NCBI RefSeq assembly: GCF_003725415.1
Contig: NZ_RJQC01000005.1
Span: 29,671 to 87,764, forward strand
Direction: 5' to 3'
Source: Absicoccus porci
Lineage (GTDB): Bacteria; Bacillota_I; Bacilli_A; Erysipelotrichales; Erysipelotrichaceae
DNA length: 58,094 nucleotides
Shown: positions 34,290-44,238 of the stretch, piece by piece
Position numbering within the stretch: position 1 is the first letter of the stretch
Layout: every line of letters begins with the position of its first letter
Notes under the pieces: model-generated
The model's input: the letters and a program-made list of their open reading frames with translations, nothing else
The model's database searches: none
Told to the model about the DNA's origin: nothing
Program-made: the position numbers and the translations under genes

Positions 34290-36911
34290 ATGAAAGACGT
34301 TTACTTAAAGACAAAAGGTGAAATTGAAAAAGCGCTTGATTCTAGTCCCCAAGGTTTGACGACCACAGAAGCCAATTCCCGTTTTCAAAAGTTTGGCCCC
34401 AATGCCTTGGAAGAAACCAAGAAACAAACGACCCTCCAGGTCTTTCTATCGCAATTCAAAGATTTGATGGTCATCATCTTGATCATTGCTGCTTTGATTT
34501 CCGCTTCAATGGGTGATGCGGAAAGTACGATCGTTATTCTGGTCGTCCTTATATTAAATGCGGTTTTAGGCACGATTCAACACATCAAAGCAGAAAAATC
34601 TTTGGCCTCCCTCCGTTCCTTATCTAGTCCCAGTGCCAAAGTCTTACGCGATGGGCAATTGATTGAGATTCCATCCACACAAGTTGTACCCGGTGATATC
34701 ATGAATATTGAAGCCGGTGATATGGTTGTTGCGGATGGACGCATCCTAGACCTCTATTCCCTTCAAGTGAATGAATCTTCCTTGACCGGTGAATCCACCA
34801 ATGTGGACAAAGCCGATGTCGAATTTGATCATGAAGTTCCTCTTGGTGATCGCTTAAATATGGTCTATTCTGGATCGTTAGTCACCTATGGTCGAGCAAC
34901 AATCTTAGTGACTGGCACAGGCATGGAAACGGAAATTGGTAAAATTGCTTCTTTGATGAATGCCACCAAAGAAAAACGAACCCCACTTCAAGTGACTTTG
35001 GATGATTTTTCTTCCAAACTGGCCATCGTGATCATGATCATCTGTGCCATCATCTTTGGCATGCAGATCGTACGTGGTCAACCATTGATGGATGCCTTAT
35101 TATTTGCGGTGGCATTGGCCGTGGCTGCCATTCCGGAAGCACTCAGTTCCATCGTTACCATTGTCCAAGCAATGGGTACCCAACGCATGGCCAAAGAAAA
35201 TGCAATCATCAAAAATTTAGCCGCTGTTGAATCCCTTGGTTCTGTATCCGTTATTTGTTCCGATAAAACCGGTACCCTCACCCAAAATAAGATGACAGTG
35301 GAAGATATTTATGTAGGTGATGAAACCTATACATCAAAAACATTAGATCTTCACAATCAACTGCATCGTTATCTATTGTATGATGCCGTATTGAATAACG
35401 ATTCCTCATTGGTCGATGGCAAAGGAATCGGCGATCCAACCGAATATGCCTTATTGGAAATGTATCGAAAAGTACCTGGTATTCAAGTTGATGAAGATAC
35501 GATTTCGTTAACAGAAAATCAATTACGTGATGCCTTAGAACGAATGGAAGAAGTCCCCTTTGATTCGGATCGTAAACTGATGAGTACCCAATATAAGATT
35601 CATGGCATTACGACAACATTCACCAAAGGGGCCGTAGATGTTTTATTGGATCGTTGCCAATCCATTCGTTTGGATGATGGCATTCATCCCATGACACCCG
35701 CTCGCAAACAAAAAATCCTGGATAAGAATCAAGAATTCTCGGCTTCGGGTTTACGTGTTCTTGCCTTTGCCTACAAAGAAGGCGATGAATCACTTTCCAA
35801 AGATACCGAGTATGGCTTTACGTTCTTGGGTTTGATTTCCGAAATGGATCCACCTCGTCAAGAATCCATCGATGCGGTGACACAAGCCAAAAAAGCCGGC
35901 ATTCGTACCATCATGATCACAGGGGATCATAAAGTAACGGCAACGGCTATTGCTCGTCGTATTGGTATCTTTGAAGATGGGGATCTAGCCGTAACCGGTT
36001 TAGAACTGGATGCCATGAGTGAAGCCGAATTGGATCAAAACATCGAAAAAATTTCGGTATATGCTCGTGTATCGCCAGAAAATAAGATTCGTATCGTAGA
36101 AGCTTGGCAGAAAAAAGGACGAATCGTATCGATGACGGGGGATGGTGTTAACGATGCACCTGCCTTAAAGAAAGCCGATATTGGCGTAGCCATGGGTATT
36201 ACGGGTACCGAAGTATCCAAAGATGCGGCCAGCATGATCTTAGCGGATGATAATTTTGCGACCATCATCAAAGCGGTAGCGAATGGCCGTACCATTTATG
36301 AAAATATCAAGAATGCAATCCTATATTTATTATCCGGTAATTTATCCGCTATCATTACGGTTGTGTATGCCTCAATCTTCGCTTTACCCGTACCATTTAA
36401 AGCCGTTCAATTGCTCTTTATCAATTTAGTAACCGATTCTCTACCCGCTTTAGCCATTGGTATGGAACCTGGTGCAAAAGATATTCTTGATCGAAAACCA
36501 CGAGATCCCAAAGCTGGATTTATGGATCAACCTTTTATCCAAAAATTCAGTTTACAAGGTGCTTTGATTGCGATCGGTGTGATTTTTGCTTATCAAATGG
36601 GTCTACAAACCAACCCGAATGTCGCTTGTACTATGGCTTTTTCCACATTAACACTGGCTCGTTTATTTCATGGCTTCAACTGCCGGAATGAACACAGTAT
36701 CTTCCGATTGGGCTTCAAACGCAACTGGTACAGTTTGTATGCCTTCTTGTTGGGTGTTTGTTTCTTAAGTTTGATTTTGTTTGTACCAAGTTTACACAAT
36801 CTATTCTCAGTAACGCCATTAACAATGCAGCAAATCGTATCCATTGGCGGCTTGGCCATCTTGCCAACAATCATCATTCAACTGGGTAAGATTATTAGAG
36901 AACAAAAATAA
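34290..36911 (+). CDS. Cation-exporting P-type ATPase (P2A type, likely Mn2+/Ca2+)
   Basis: 873 residues. N-terminal cation ATPase domain (GLTTTEANSRFQKFGPN), TGES loop near residue 167, membrane ion site VAAIPEALSSIVTI, phosphorylation motif SDKTGTLTQNK with Asp near 324, TGD segment ITGDHKVTATAIA, GDGVNDAPALKKADIG near 617, and the C-terminal membrane domain with LLFINLVTDSLPALAIGMEPG. This is a SERCA-like pump. The Mn riboswitch upstream points to manganese export, as for YoaB/MgtA. AAGGAGGTACACAT precedes the ATG. Monocistronic. Confidence 0.92.
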   Translation: MKDVYLKTKGEIEKALDSSPQGLTTTEANSRFQKFGPNALEETKKQTTLQVFLSQFKDLMVIILIIAALISASMGDAESTIVILVVLILNAVLGTIQHIKAEKSLASLRSLSSPSAKVLRDGQLIEIPSTQVVPGDIMNIEAGDMVVADGRILDLYSLQVNESSLTGESTNVDKADVEFDHEVPLGDRLNMVYSGSLVTYGRATILVTGTGMETEIGKIASLMNATKEKRTPLQVTLDDFSSKLAIVIMIICAIIFGMQIVRGQPLMDALLFAVALAVAAIPEALSSIVTIVQAMGTQRMAKENAIIKNLAAVESLGSVSVICSDKTGTLTQNKMTVEDIYVGDETYTSKTLDLHNQLHRYLLYDAVLNNDSSLVDGKGIGDPTEYALLEMYRKVPGIQVDEDTISLTENQLRDALERMEEVPFDSDRKLMSTQYKIHGITTTFTKGAVDVLLDRCQSIRLDDGIHPMTPARKQKILDKNQEFSASGLRVLAFAYKEGDESLSKDTEYGFTFLGLISEMDPPRQESIDAVTQAKKAGIRTIMITGDHKVTATAIARRIGIFEDGDLAVTGLELDAMSEAELDQNIEKISVYARVSPENKIRIVEAWQKKGRIVSMTGDGVNDAPALKKADIGVAMGITGTEVSKDAASMILADDNFATIIKAVANGRTIYENIKNAILYLLSGNLSAIITVVYASIFALPVPFKAVQLLFINLVTDSLPALAIGMEPGAKDILDRKPRDPKAGFMDQPFIQKFSLQGALIAIGVIFAYQMGLQTNPNVACTMAFSTLTLARLFHGFNCRNEHSIFRLGFKRNWYSLYAFLLGVCFLSLILFVPSLHNLFSVTPLTMQQIVSIGGLAILPTIIIQLGKIIREQK

Positions 36912-36942
36912 AGGGATGATTTGAAACATCCCTTTATTTATT
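36906..36942. terminator. Bidirectional terminator between ATPase and dUTPase genes
   Basis: AAAGGGATG-loop-CATCCCTTT stem flanked by AT-rich runs on both sides. Confidence 0.75.
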
Positions 36943-37425
36943 GGAACTACCCAATCTTCCATCCATACGTTCCGATTGCATGGCTTGAAGATCTGCTAGA
37001 TCAATTTCTTCACTTTCTAATTGTGGCATCACGACCAATACACCTTGACACACCGCTTTTTCATAGGGATACACAATGTATTCCTCCGAATCAAATTGAT
37101 CAGCGACCGCTTTTTTCGCAATGACTACTGGTTTATCATTCACATTCGTGATAGGAGCCATATATTCACTGCGATAGCCTGAATCAATGACACCAGCTCG
37201 TTGAGCCATACCTTTGGTTCCCGTCGATCCTCTTTCTTTTAAGACCATGACATAATCGGCATCAAAAGCACTGGCTACCCCTAATGGAACCAATTTTGTA
37301 TGTGCCGGTGCAATTTCTAAATACTCTTCTTCAAAGCATGGATATAAATCATATCCTGCATCTTCCAACCGTTTGGTCGGAATGATGGCTTCCTTTTTCA
37401 CTCTTGCCCAATATAATTTACTCAT
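36934..37425 (-). CDS. dUTP diphosphatase-like protein
   Basis: 163 residues. Homotrimeric dUTPase fold: motif 1 DAGYDLYP, motif 2 LKERGSTGTKGM, motif 3 RAGVIDSGYRSEYMAP, motif 4 near KAVCQGVLV. The C-terminal Gly-rich arm is reduced to DGRLGSSNK instead of the usual RGxGGFGSTG, so the nucleotide lid may work differently. It hydrolyses dUTP to dUMP, keeping uracil out of DNA. It overlaps the deoxyinosine glycosylase gene by 8 bp and is last in the minus-strand run; both proteins limit damaged or odd bases in DNA. Confidence 0.85.
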   Translation of the reverse strand: MSKLYWARVKKEAIIPTKRLEDAGYDLYPCFEEEYLEIAPAHTKLVPLGVASAFDADYVMVLKERGSTGTKGMAQRAGVIDSGYRSEYMAPITNVNDKPVVIAKKAVADQFDSEEYIVYPYEKAVCQGVLVVMPQLESEEIDLADLQAMQSERMDGRLGSSNK

Positions 37426-37894
37426 TTTTTAACCACTTTCCATATTCTTTTACTAACGCATCCAAAGACCAACGGGCATTGGCCGCTGAAGTCGATGGAC
37501 ACTTGATACACTGTATTTGTGGATACGTCTTCTTCATGGTTTGATAACTGACATTGCCATTGCATACAATCGTTTCAATCGATGGATTCGCTTTTAAAAA
37601 CGCAGGAATATCGTTTGGTTCAATGGCTTTGATGGAAGCATCCGCAGAGCCTTCTCGTTGACAAGAACGACAAGTATCCCATAGTGCAATCGCATGATCG
37701 GCTAAGATTTGTTTCTTATCTTCTAGGGTATCGATGGGTTGTTGATAAATCTGTGCCAACACTTTCCAAAACCGATTGGAAGGATGGGCATAATGATAGC
37801 CCTTGGCCAAACTTTCGACACTCGCAATCGAACCTAAGATCAATATCCGATCCTGACCATGAACGACTTGTCCCAATCCTTCTATTCTTGACAT
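37418..37894 (-). CDS. DNA-deoxyinosine glycosylase (uracil-DNA glycosylase superfamily)
   Basis: 158 residues. ILILGSIASVESLAKGYHYAHPSNRFWKVL is characteristic of the hypoxanthine-DNA glycosylase branch (residues about 17-46), followed by ALWDTCRSCQREGSADASI and the active-site-like CPSTSAANARWS near the end. The enzyme removes deaminated adenine from DNA. It overlaps rimO by 13 bp upstream and the dUTPase gene by 8 bp downstream, so all three are translationally linked. Confidence 0.85.
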   Translation of the reverse strand: MSRIEGLGQVVHGQDRILILGSIASVESLAKGYHYAHPSNRFWKVLAQIYQQPIDTLEDKKQILADHAIALWDTCRSCQREGSADASIKAIEPNDIPAFLKANPSIETIVCNGNVSYQTMKKTYPQIQCIKCPSTSAANARWSLDALVKEYGKWLKNE

Positions 37895-39183
37895 ACGCCC
37901 ATCAAATCATAGTCGCGTGCATCGGTTACTTTCACTCGCACAAAACTGCCCATGGGGATGTCTTTATCGGCTGTAAAGATGACTTGACCATCCACTTCAT
38001 CCGGGGCATCCGCTTGGGATCGACCACGATAACGCCCCGTTAGCGCTTCTTGTTCTTCCACCAAGACTTCAACGGTAGAACCAATTTTTGCTTGGTTCTT
38101 TTCAAACGAAATTTGTTCCTGTACCTGCATCAATTGAGCGAGTCTTTCATCCATAATTTCTTGTGGAACTTGACCATCCATATCATAGGCTGGCGTATCT
38201 TCTTCTTGAGAATAGGTAAATGCACCCATGCGATCCCATTGGATTTCTTTCACAAAATCCATCATCTCATCAAAATCTTCTTGGGTCTCCCCTGGGAAAC
38301 CAACGATCAATGTTGTTCGTAATGTCGCATTTGGAAACATCTTACGAATCTTATCCGTAATGGCCTTGACTTCTTCATGAGAAGATCGACGATTCATTCG
38401 CTTCAACATACGGGTGGATGCATGTTGGGTTGGAATATCAAAATAAGGAACCACTTTTTTACTTTCCTTCATCGCATCCAAAACATCATCCACAATTTCA
38501 TCTGTATACATATATAAAATACGAATCCAGTGGAATCCCGGAATTTGATTGATGGCACGAATCAAATCACCCAGTTTGTATTCCCCATAATTATCCAAAC
38601 CATATTTTGTGGTATCTTGCGCAATTAAGGTCAATTCTTTGACGCCAATGGAAGCTAAGAACGCAGCTTCTTTCACAATGTCTTCGATCGTTCGTGATTT
38701 TTGTTCCCCACGAATCAATGGAATCGCACAATATGCACAATGATTGGAACAACCATCACTGATCTTGATGTAAGCTTGCCAAGGATTGCCTGTCAATACG
38801 CGCTCACTCTTTGAAATTAGGGATTGATCGCCTTCCCCTAATAATGGACGTAGACGATCGGCTAATTTATCATAGTCACGAATGGGAATGATGGCATCGA
38901 CTTCAGGAATTTCTTGTTCTAAGGCTTCTTGATAGCGTTGAGCCAAACACCCACATACGATCAATTTTTTTAATCCCTTTTCTTTATATTTTGCCATCTC
39001 AAAAATCGTTTGGATGGATTCTTCTTTGGCCGAAGCAATAAAGCCACATGTATTCACAACAATCGCTTCCGCTTGTTTCGGATCCGGTACGATTTCATGG
39101 CCTTCACTTTTCAACATGGCCATCATATTTTCGGAATCAATCAGATTTTTGGCACATCCCAATGATACAAATCCAATTTTCAT
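37882..39183 (-). CDS. rimO: Ribosomal protein S12 methylthiotransferase
   Basis: 433 residues. N-terminal UPF0004 domain with three cluster Cys (IGFVSLGCAKNLIDSE, VVNTCGFIASAKEES, VCGCLAQRY), radical SAM domain with CSNHCAYCAIPLIRG, and a C-terminal TRAM domain (LTGRYRGRSQADAPDEVDG). RimO adds a methylthio group to an Asp of ribosomal protein S12 using two 4Fe-4S clusters. It follows yhaM directly in the same run. Confidence 0.93.
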   Translation of the reverse strand: MKIGFVSLGCAKNLIDSENMMAMLKSEGHEIVPDPKQAEAIVVNTCGFIASAKEESIQTIFEMAKYKEKGLKKLIVCGCLAQRYQEALEQEIPEVDAIIPIRDYDKLADRLRPLLGEGDQSLISKSERVLTGNPWQAYIKISDGCSNHCAYCAIPLIRGEQKSRTIEDIVKEAAFLASIGVKELTLIAQDTTKYGLDNYGEYKLGDLIRAINQIPGFHWIRILYMYTDEIVDDVLDAMKESKKVVPYFDIPTQHASTRMLKRMNRRSSHEEVKAITDKIRKMFPNATLRTTLIVGFPGETQEDFDEMMDFVKEIQWDRMGAFTYSQEEDTPAYDMDGQVPQEIMDERLAQLMQVQEQISFEKNQAKIGSTVEVLVEEQEALTGRYRGRSQADAPDEVDGQVIFTADKDIPMGSFVRVKVTDARDYDLMGVCQE

Positions 39184-40113
39184 TTATTTGTCATCCTTTC
39201 TACGATAGATCATGCGTCCTTCGAGGGCAAATACACGCGGACCAAATTTACCTGGTTCCGTTGTTTCTTGACTGGCACGCATCATAAACAAGCGTGCATC
39301 CAAATCATCAATGATCGATAACACTTCCGCTTCCGGAATCATTGGACTAACAGGTGATCCAAATTCTTGTTTCCCATGATGCGATAAAATCATATGTTTC
39401 AACAATAATATCGATTCTTCGTTTTCTTTTCCGAATTCATGAGCCACTTCATCAATGCAACAATTCATGATGCTGATATGTCCCAATAAGTTTCCTTGGG
39501 CTGTATATTCCGGTAAGACGGGATCGGAAAATTCAATGATCTTGCCTACATCGTGAAGGAGTGTACCACTAATCAATAAATCACGATCTAAATATGGATA
39601 TTGTTTCGCAATATGATCGGCTAAGCGCGCCATGCTTAAAGAATGGTACGCTAATCCACCGACAAAATTATGATGATTCCGAGTTGCCGCTGGATAGGTA
39701 TAGTAATCCTTTTGGTAGCGAGAAATAATCGTTTCTGTGACAAGTTTTAATGTTTCGTCTTTCATAGAAACAATGTATTGATGAACTTCTCGTTGCATTT
39801 CATTGGCTTTCATTGGGGCTTGGCGAACATAGTCAGTAATATTTTCTTCGGGGTGTTCAATTAATCTTTGCACTCGAAATTGTAAGGCATTTCGATATAA
39901 GATCACATCGCCCATGGCTTCTACGACCATGCCGACTTTATATTGGTTGGCTTGTTCTTCGGTCAGATTCCAAAATTTGGCATCTATGACCCCACTCGCA
40001 TCTTCTAAAATCATATTTAAATAAGGGGTTCCCTTATTGGTTTTACTTTGATCACATTTGGAAATCATACACATGATCTTGTATTTTCCTGCATCTTTTA
40101 TATCTTTAATCAT
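39184..40113 (-). CDS. yhaM: 3'-5' exoribonuclease YhaM family
   Basis: 309 residues. An N-terminal OB-fold (CMISKCDQSKTNKGTPYLNMILED) is followed by an HD phosphohydrolase domain: NHHNFVGGLAYHSLSMARLA, LISGTLLHDVGKI with the HD pair, GHISIMNCCID and LLKHMILSHHGKQEFGSPV. YhaM degrades RNA from the 3' end and is common in Gram-positives. It overlaps the preceding glycosyltransferase-RecX gene by 8 bp. Confidence 0.9.
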   Translation of the reverse strand: MIKDIKDAGKYKIMCMISKCDQSKTNKGTPYLNMILEDASGVIDAKFWNLTEEQANQYKVGMVVEAMGDVILYRNALQFRVQRLIEHPEENITDYVRQAPMKANEMQREVHQYIVSMKDETLKLVTETIISRYQKDYYTYPAATRNHHNFVGGLAYHSLSMARLADHIAKQYPYLDRDLLISGTLLHDVGKIIEFSDPVLPEYTAQGNLLGHISIMNCCIDEVAHEFGKENEESILLLKHMILSHHGKQEFGSPVSPMIPEAEVLSIIDDLDARLFMMRASQETTEPGKFGPRVFALEGRMIYRRKDDK

Positions 40114-42082
40114 TTATTTCCTCCAAGGCATTTTCAATTTGCGAAGATGTAAATCCTCTTCGCATACAATATAAACGCACTTTCTGTAATTTTTCATTGT
40201 CATCTAATGGTTTATTGCCATATAGGCGTTGTGCTTTGGCAACCGCTTGTTTTAAGGCTTCGTTTTCATCCGTATCAATTTCAATCGACTCTCCAACGCG
40301 ATGCGCAATATCAACCGAATATCCTTTCTTGATCAATTTATTGATCAGGCTTTGCCGCATCATGCGTTCCGATTGGGCTTTGATACCTTTTAATAAGCGC
40401 TTGGCCATTTCGGTGGCATTGATTTCTTCATCGGTATCGGATAGTTGGTCCAAAGCTTGTTCCAATAATTCGCCATGAATACCGGCTTTTTCCAATTTCT
40501 TTCGGATCATAAGCTTATTTTGGCCATAACTATGCCAAACCAAAGCTTTTTCCATCGCATATTGATGATCATTGATCAAGCGAGCATCTTCAAAGTTTCG
40601 AACGATCGAACGACTGGTTTGGGCATCTAAGTTCAAGCGTCTTTGACAATACTGTAAAATTTCATAGCTGGAATAATCTGCTTTGGATAGATGTCGTTGG
40701 ACTTTTATGACTGCTTCATAATAGCCTTGCATATTGACATAATTTTCTACTGTATAAGCGTCTAAAATCGTATTGACTGAAATTTTCAAGTCAAAGAAAT
40801 CATCATCTGGAATTTTAATCTTAATGCTTTCTTCATCGTGTTTGCGTTTTACGGTGAGTTGGACAAAGTCACTCTGTAAGAAATCAATTTTGATGACTTG
40901 ATAGGCCATATGATAGTCATCCATCGCTTGTTGGTAAACGGCTAAGACTTTTTGGGCAAATAATTCGGTATCATAGTCTTTGGTCTTAGCTTCACAGAGT
41001 GGTGTCATTGCTTTGCGTCTTTCTTCCGATTGACTAAAGAAAACTTCCCATTTTTGAGCCAATTCATTGGCATCGTCAAAATAATAGCCAGTAACGCCTT
41101 CATCAATGAGGCCGTCCAATACTTCATCCCGACGGCCAAATACAGGCAGTCCCGTGGCCAAGGCTTCTAGATACGTCATTCCTTGGGTTTCGGATAAAGA
41201 AGCGGATACAAAACAATCAAAGGCTGCATAATAATAGGGGATTTTTTCTTTGGCAATCTTGCCGGTAAAGTGAATGCGATTCGAAACGCCATATTGATCG
41301 GCTAATTCATGATAATATTTTTCATCGGTTCCTGCTCCCACGATCACCAATTCCAACAAGGGATCTTTGGAGATGGATAAAGCTTCGATTGGCATTTCAA
41401 TACATTTTTCTTTGGCAATACGACCAACAAAAACAACCGCATGGTGATCTTCGGGAATATGTACAGATTTTCGTACGGCTTTCACTTTTTCTGGGTCTAG
41501 ATTGGAAATCTTATATTCACTGAGATCAATGCCTGTAGGGACAATATAGATTGGTGTCGTTACCCCATAGGAAAGTAAGGCTTTCTTCGTTTTATTGCTG
41601 GGGGCTATGACGGCCATTGGGCCATTGCCGGCTACTTTGGATAAAAAGCGAACGATTCGCTTAGTGGTATGATCGACGGATTCAATTTCTCTAGGATTGA
41701 CATAGTGCACATAATCTTCATACAAGGTATGGTATGTATAGACGAGGGGAATATTATATTTTTTTGCCATTTGGCGTGCAAAAAGACCAATACCAATTTC
41801 GGTATGTACATGAATGATATCCAGATTCATTTTGCGGATATAGTTTTCACCCATGACTTGAATGGGACTGGAAATTTTATAGCCATACATCTTTTTCCAT
41901 TCGATGCCTGGTAAATGGAGAATATGATTTTCTTCATCGTATTCTATATTCATTCCTTTATGGTTTGAAATCACAAAAACGGTGTGTCCTAGTTTTTCTA
42001 AGGCGGCTTTTAACGTCGCTACACTAGAGACAACACCATTGATATCGGGTAAATAAGCATCGGAAAATAGACCTATTCGCAT
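40106..42082 (-). CDS. Glycolipid glycosyltransferase (GT4) fused to RecX
   Basis: 658 residues in one open frame. Residues 1 to about 390 are a GT-B family 4 glycosyltransferase (RIGLFSDAYLPDINGVVSSV, VFVGRIAKEKCIEMPIEAL, SASLSETQGMTYLEALATGLPVFGR with the ETQG donor motif) resembling monoglucosyldiacylglycerol synthases. From about 393 to the end is a full Bacilli-length RecX: beta-rich start, then three-helix repeats (YCQRRLNLDAQTSRSIV, KLMIRKKLEKAGIHGELLEQAL, RLYCMRRGFTSSQIENALEEI). RecX restrains RecA filaments. I know no reason to join these functions. Its ATG abuts the flippase-like gene's stop. Confidence 0.85.
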   Translation of the reverse strand: MRIGLFSDAYLPDINGVVSSVATLKAALEKLGHTVFVISNHKGMNIEYDEENHILHLPGIEWKKMYGYKISSPIQVMGENYIRKMNLDIIHVHTEIGIGLFARQMAKKYNIPLVYTYHTLYEDYVHYVNPREIESVDHTTKRIVRFLSKVAGNGPMAVIAPSNKTKKALLSYGVTTPIYIVPTGIDLSEYKISNLDPEKVKAVRKSVHIPEDHHAVVFVGRIAKEKCIEMPIEALSISKDPLLELVIVGAGTDEKYYHELADQYGVSNRIHFTGKIAKEKIPYYYAAFDCFVSASLSETQGMTYLEALATGLPVFGRRDEVLDGLIDEGVTGYYFDDANELAQKWEVFFSQSEERRKAMTPLCEAKTKDYDTELFAQKVLAVYQQAMDDYHMAYQVIKIDFLQSDFVQLTVKRKHDEESIKIKIPDDDFFDLKISVNTILDAYTVENYVNMQGYYEAVIKVQRHLSKADYSSYEILQYCQRRLNLDAQTSRSIVRNFEDARLINDHQYAMEKALVWHSYGQNKLMIRKKLEKAGIHGELLEQALDQLSDTDEEINATEMAKRLLKGIKAQSERMMRQSLINKLIKKGYSVDIAHRVGESIEIDTDENEALKQAVAKAQRLYGNKPLDDNEKLQKVRLYCMRRGFTSSQIENALEEIND

Positions 42083-43113
42083 TAGGATACCTCCTTTTTC
42101 GCTTGTCGATCATAATAGCTGCGCATAATGATAAAAATAAAGGCACCAATGAAAACGACAACATGATAGGTAGAGAATCGCCATAAGATCATAACGGCTC
42201 CGGTTAGGGATCCCATTAATCCTCGGAATAATAAGGTAAAGACGACTTCGGTCCCTCCACTAGCGCCGGGAATGGGAATAAAACTATTGGCGATGATCAC
42301 AAAACTGGAGAGCGCAATCACATCTAATAATTTACTCATCGGGATTTGAATATGCAAGGCCAACGCAATCGCAAATGGCAAGGAATATAAAAGGGTCAAA
42401 CGAACCAAATTGATGAATGTACAAAGGATGATGCGTCGTTTATCTTGGGACAGAGCTTTGGCTTCTTTGGTGAATTGGGTCACTTGAATGGTCCAAGAAT
42501 CAACGATGTGATCTGGATCTTTGATAAATTTAAACCGTCCCATGAATTTCGCTAATTTTCCGGTCAGCCGAATATAAACTTTCGGAAATAGCGCAATCGT
42601 ATAAAGCACAATGATAACGGCTAGATTGATCAAATACCCTAAAAAAATGATGCGAAACCAGCCACTTTGACTTCGATAATAGGCATATCGTAAGATAAAG
42701 AGAATGGTCACATAAATCATCATCGTGGTTTGATAGATAATAAAATCCGCCCATAGAATACTGGCAGAATCACTGACTTTGATGCCTTGTTTCTTCATGA
42801 TATAGACTTGGCCAAATTGTCCACCGGTACTACTTGGCGTAATTCCCGCAAAAAAAGCTCCAACAAATGCGACCGCAATGCCATCTTTAATTGAATATTT
42901 CGGAATATATTTTCTGCCTAATACCACATAGACAAATCCCCACACGATTGTAAAGAGGGCACCCCAAAAAAGCACGACCAATAGAGATAGGATATTCATG
43001 GATAGAATGGCATGAACGATGGTATTAAAATTATCTTTCAGGGCAAAGTATAGGGCAATCACTGTAATAGCTAAAACCAAAACAATGTTCCATACATATT
43101 TTTGATTTTTCAT
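42082..43113 (-). CDS. Lysylphosphatidylglycerol synthase/UPF0104-type membrane protein
   Basis: 343 residues with about 8 membrane helices. It has the family blocks AFVGAFFAGITPSSTGGQFGQVYIMKKQGI and IANSFIPIPGASGGTEVVFTLLF (residues about 87-116 and 273-295), where the two Gly-rich hairpins are conserved. MprF membrane halves of this family act as lipid flippases; alone, as here, the protein may flip the glycolipid made by the neighbouring glycosyltransferases. That role is inferred from context. It is 8 bp from the CpoA-like gene and shares one base with the next. Confidence 0.82.
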   Translation of the reverse strand: MKNQKYVWNIVLVLAITVIALYFALKDNFNTIVHAILSMNILSLLVVLFWGALFTIVWGFVYVVLGRKYIPKYSIKDGIAVAFVGAFFAGITPSSTGGQFGQVYIMKKQGIKVSDSASILWADFIIYQTTMMIYVTILFILRYAYYRSQSGWFRIIFLGYLINLAVIIVLYTIALFPKVYIRLTGKLAKFMGRFKFIKDPDHIVDSWTIQVTQFTKEAKALSQDKRRIILCTFINLVRLTLLYSLPFAIALALHIQIPMSKLLDVIALSSFVIIANSFIPIPGASGGTEVVFTLLFRGLMGSLTGAVMILWRFSTYHVVVFIGAFIFIIMRSYYDRQAKKEVS

Positions 43114-43121
43114 AGTCGCTC

Positions 43122-44159
43122 CTATTTATGATGTTTTTCTGCATATGCATCGAGATAAAATTTACGCCACATATCTAATACATGTTCTTTTGAATAGTAG
43201 TCACTGATGGCTTGCGAATCCGCTTGTGCACTTCGATAAATAGCGGGTTCATCATGTAAATTACGCAGTAATTGAGCAAATGTGTCATTATCATTGCCAC
43301 GTAAATAATGGTCAAATAAGATGTCTTTGTATAAATCCAAATCACGCAAGACTAATGGAATGTTTAAATTCACAGCTTCTAAAATGGTCATTGGGAATAA
43401 TTCATTATAACTTGGCATGAAAAGAACATCGGCCATATTATAGAGATCCACCATTTCTTCTCGAGGGACAATGCCTAAGAAATGTACATTTTTTGGTGGA
43501 TTTTCTTGTACTTTCTTCAATTCTTCATAGCCATCGGTAATTTTTCCAAATGAAAAACCGCCTGCCCAAACAAATTGAAACTCTGGACACTTTTTTGCCA
43601 CATCGACAAAGTCTAAAACACCTTTACGGGTTTGTACTTGTCCGGCATCAAACACAATAAAATCATTGGGACCAAAGCCATATTTTTTTCGAATCGAATT
43701 TCTTTGTTCTTCTGATTTTGAATAAAATTGTTCTTTGGATACAAAGTTTGGAATGTAGTAAATCTTTTTACGATCAATGCCATAAGCGATCAAATCATCA
43801 ATAAAGCTTGGATTGACAACGACTAGTCGATCGGCACTTTTATAGAATTGGACCACGTATTTACTAAATACCTTAAACGCAACCCCAGGTAATTGGAGAC
43901 TACCTTCCAATGTATCAGGTAAAAAATGACAATAGGCAATATTGACACAACGATGATCGTGCATCTTCACAAAGAATTGCGGATCAACTGTATGGAAATG
44001 TTGAATATCACTTCGATGTTTCCAATCGTTGATTCGGACATCAAAAAGGTCGGATGCGCCTTCTTTTACTAAGCGAACTTGTTCTTTATAGGCACTGCCT
44101 ACACCTTGTCCAGCCACTTTATCGGCACTGGAATACATCGTAATGGATAATTTTTTCAT
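43122..44159 (-). CDS. CpoA-like glycolipid glycosyltransferase (GT4)
   Basis: 345 residues. The start SITMYSSADKVAGQGVGSAYKEQVRLV, then HFHTVDPQFFVKM, VFDAGQVQTRKGVLDFVDVA and PSYNELFPMTILEAVNLNIP (donor motif) match pneumococcal CpoA and mycoplasma diglucosyldiacylglycerol synthase. Such enzymes add the second sugar to monoglucosyldiacylglycerol. With the GT4-RecX fusion two genes away, the operon holds both sugar-adding steps for a dihexosyl lipid, the usual anchor of lipoteichoic acid. First gene of the minus-strand run. Confidence 0.85.
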   Translation of the reverse strand: MKKLSITMYSSADKVAGQGVGSAYKEQVRLVKEGASDLFDVRINDWKHRSDIQHFHTVDPQFFVKMHDHRCVNIAYCHFLPDTLEGSLQLPGVAFKVFSKYVVQFYKSADRLVVVNPSFIDDLIAYGIDRKKIYYIPNFVSKEQFYSKSEEQRNSIRKKYGFGPNDFIVFDAGQVQTRKGVLDFVDVAKKCPEFQFVWAGGFSFGKITDGYEELKKVQENPPKNVHFLGIVPREEMVDLYNMADVLFMPSYNELFPMTILEAVNLNIPLVLRDLDLYKDILFDHYLRGNDNDTFAQLLRNLHDEPAIYRSAQADSQAISDYYSKEHVLDMWRKFYLDAYAEKHHK

Positions 44160-44202
44160 ATATGCACCTTCTAGGCACTATTATATCAATACCTTATTCG
44201 TA

Positions 44203-44238
44203 TAGTCAAAAAAAGACATAGCTCGTGCTATGTCATCA
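44203..44238 (-). terminator. Terminator after the small membrane protein gene
   Basis: GACATAGC-ACGA-GCTATGTC on the minus strand, followed by TTTTTTTT. Confidence 0.8.
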
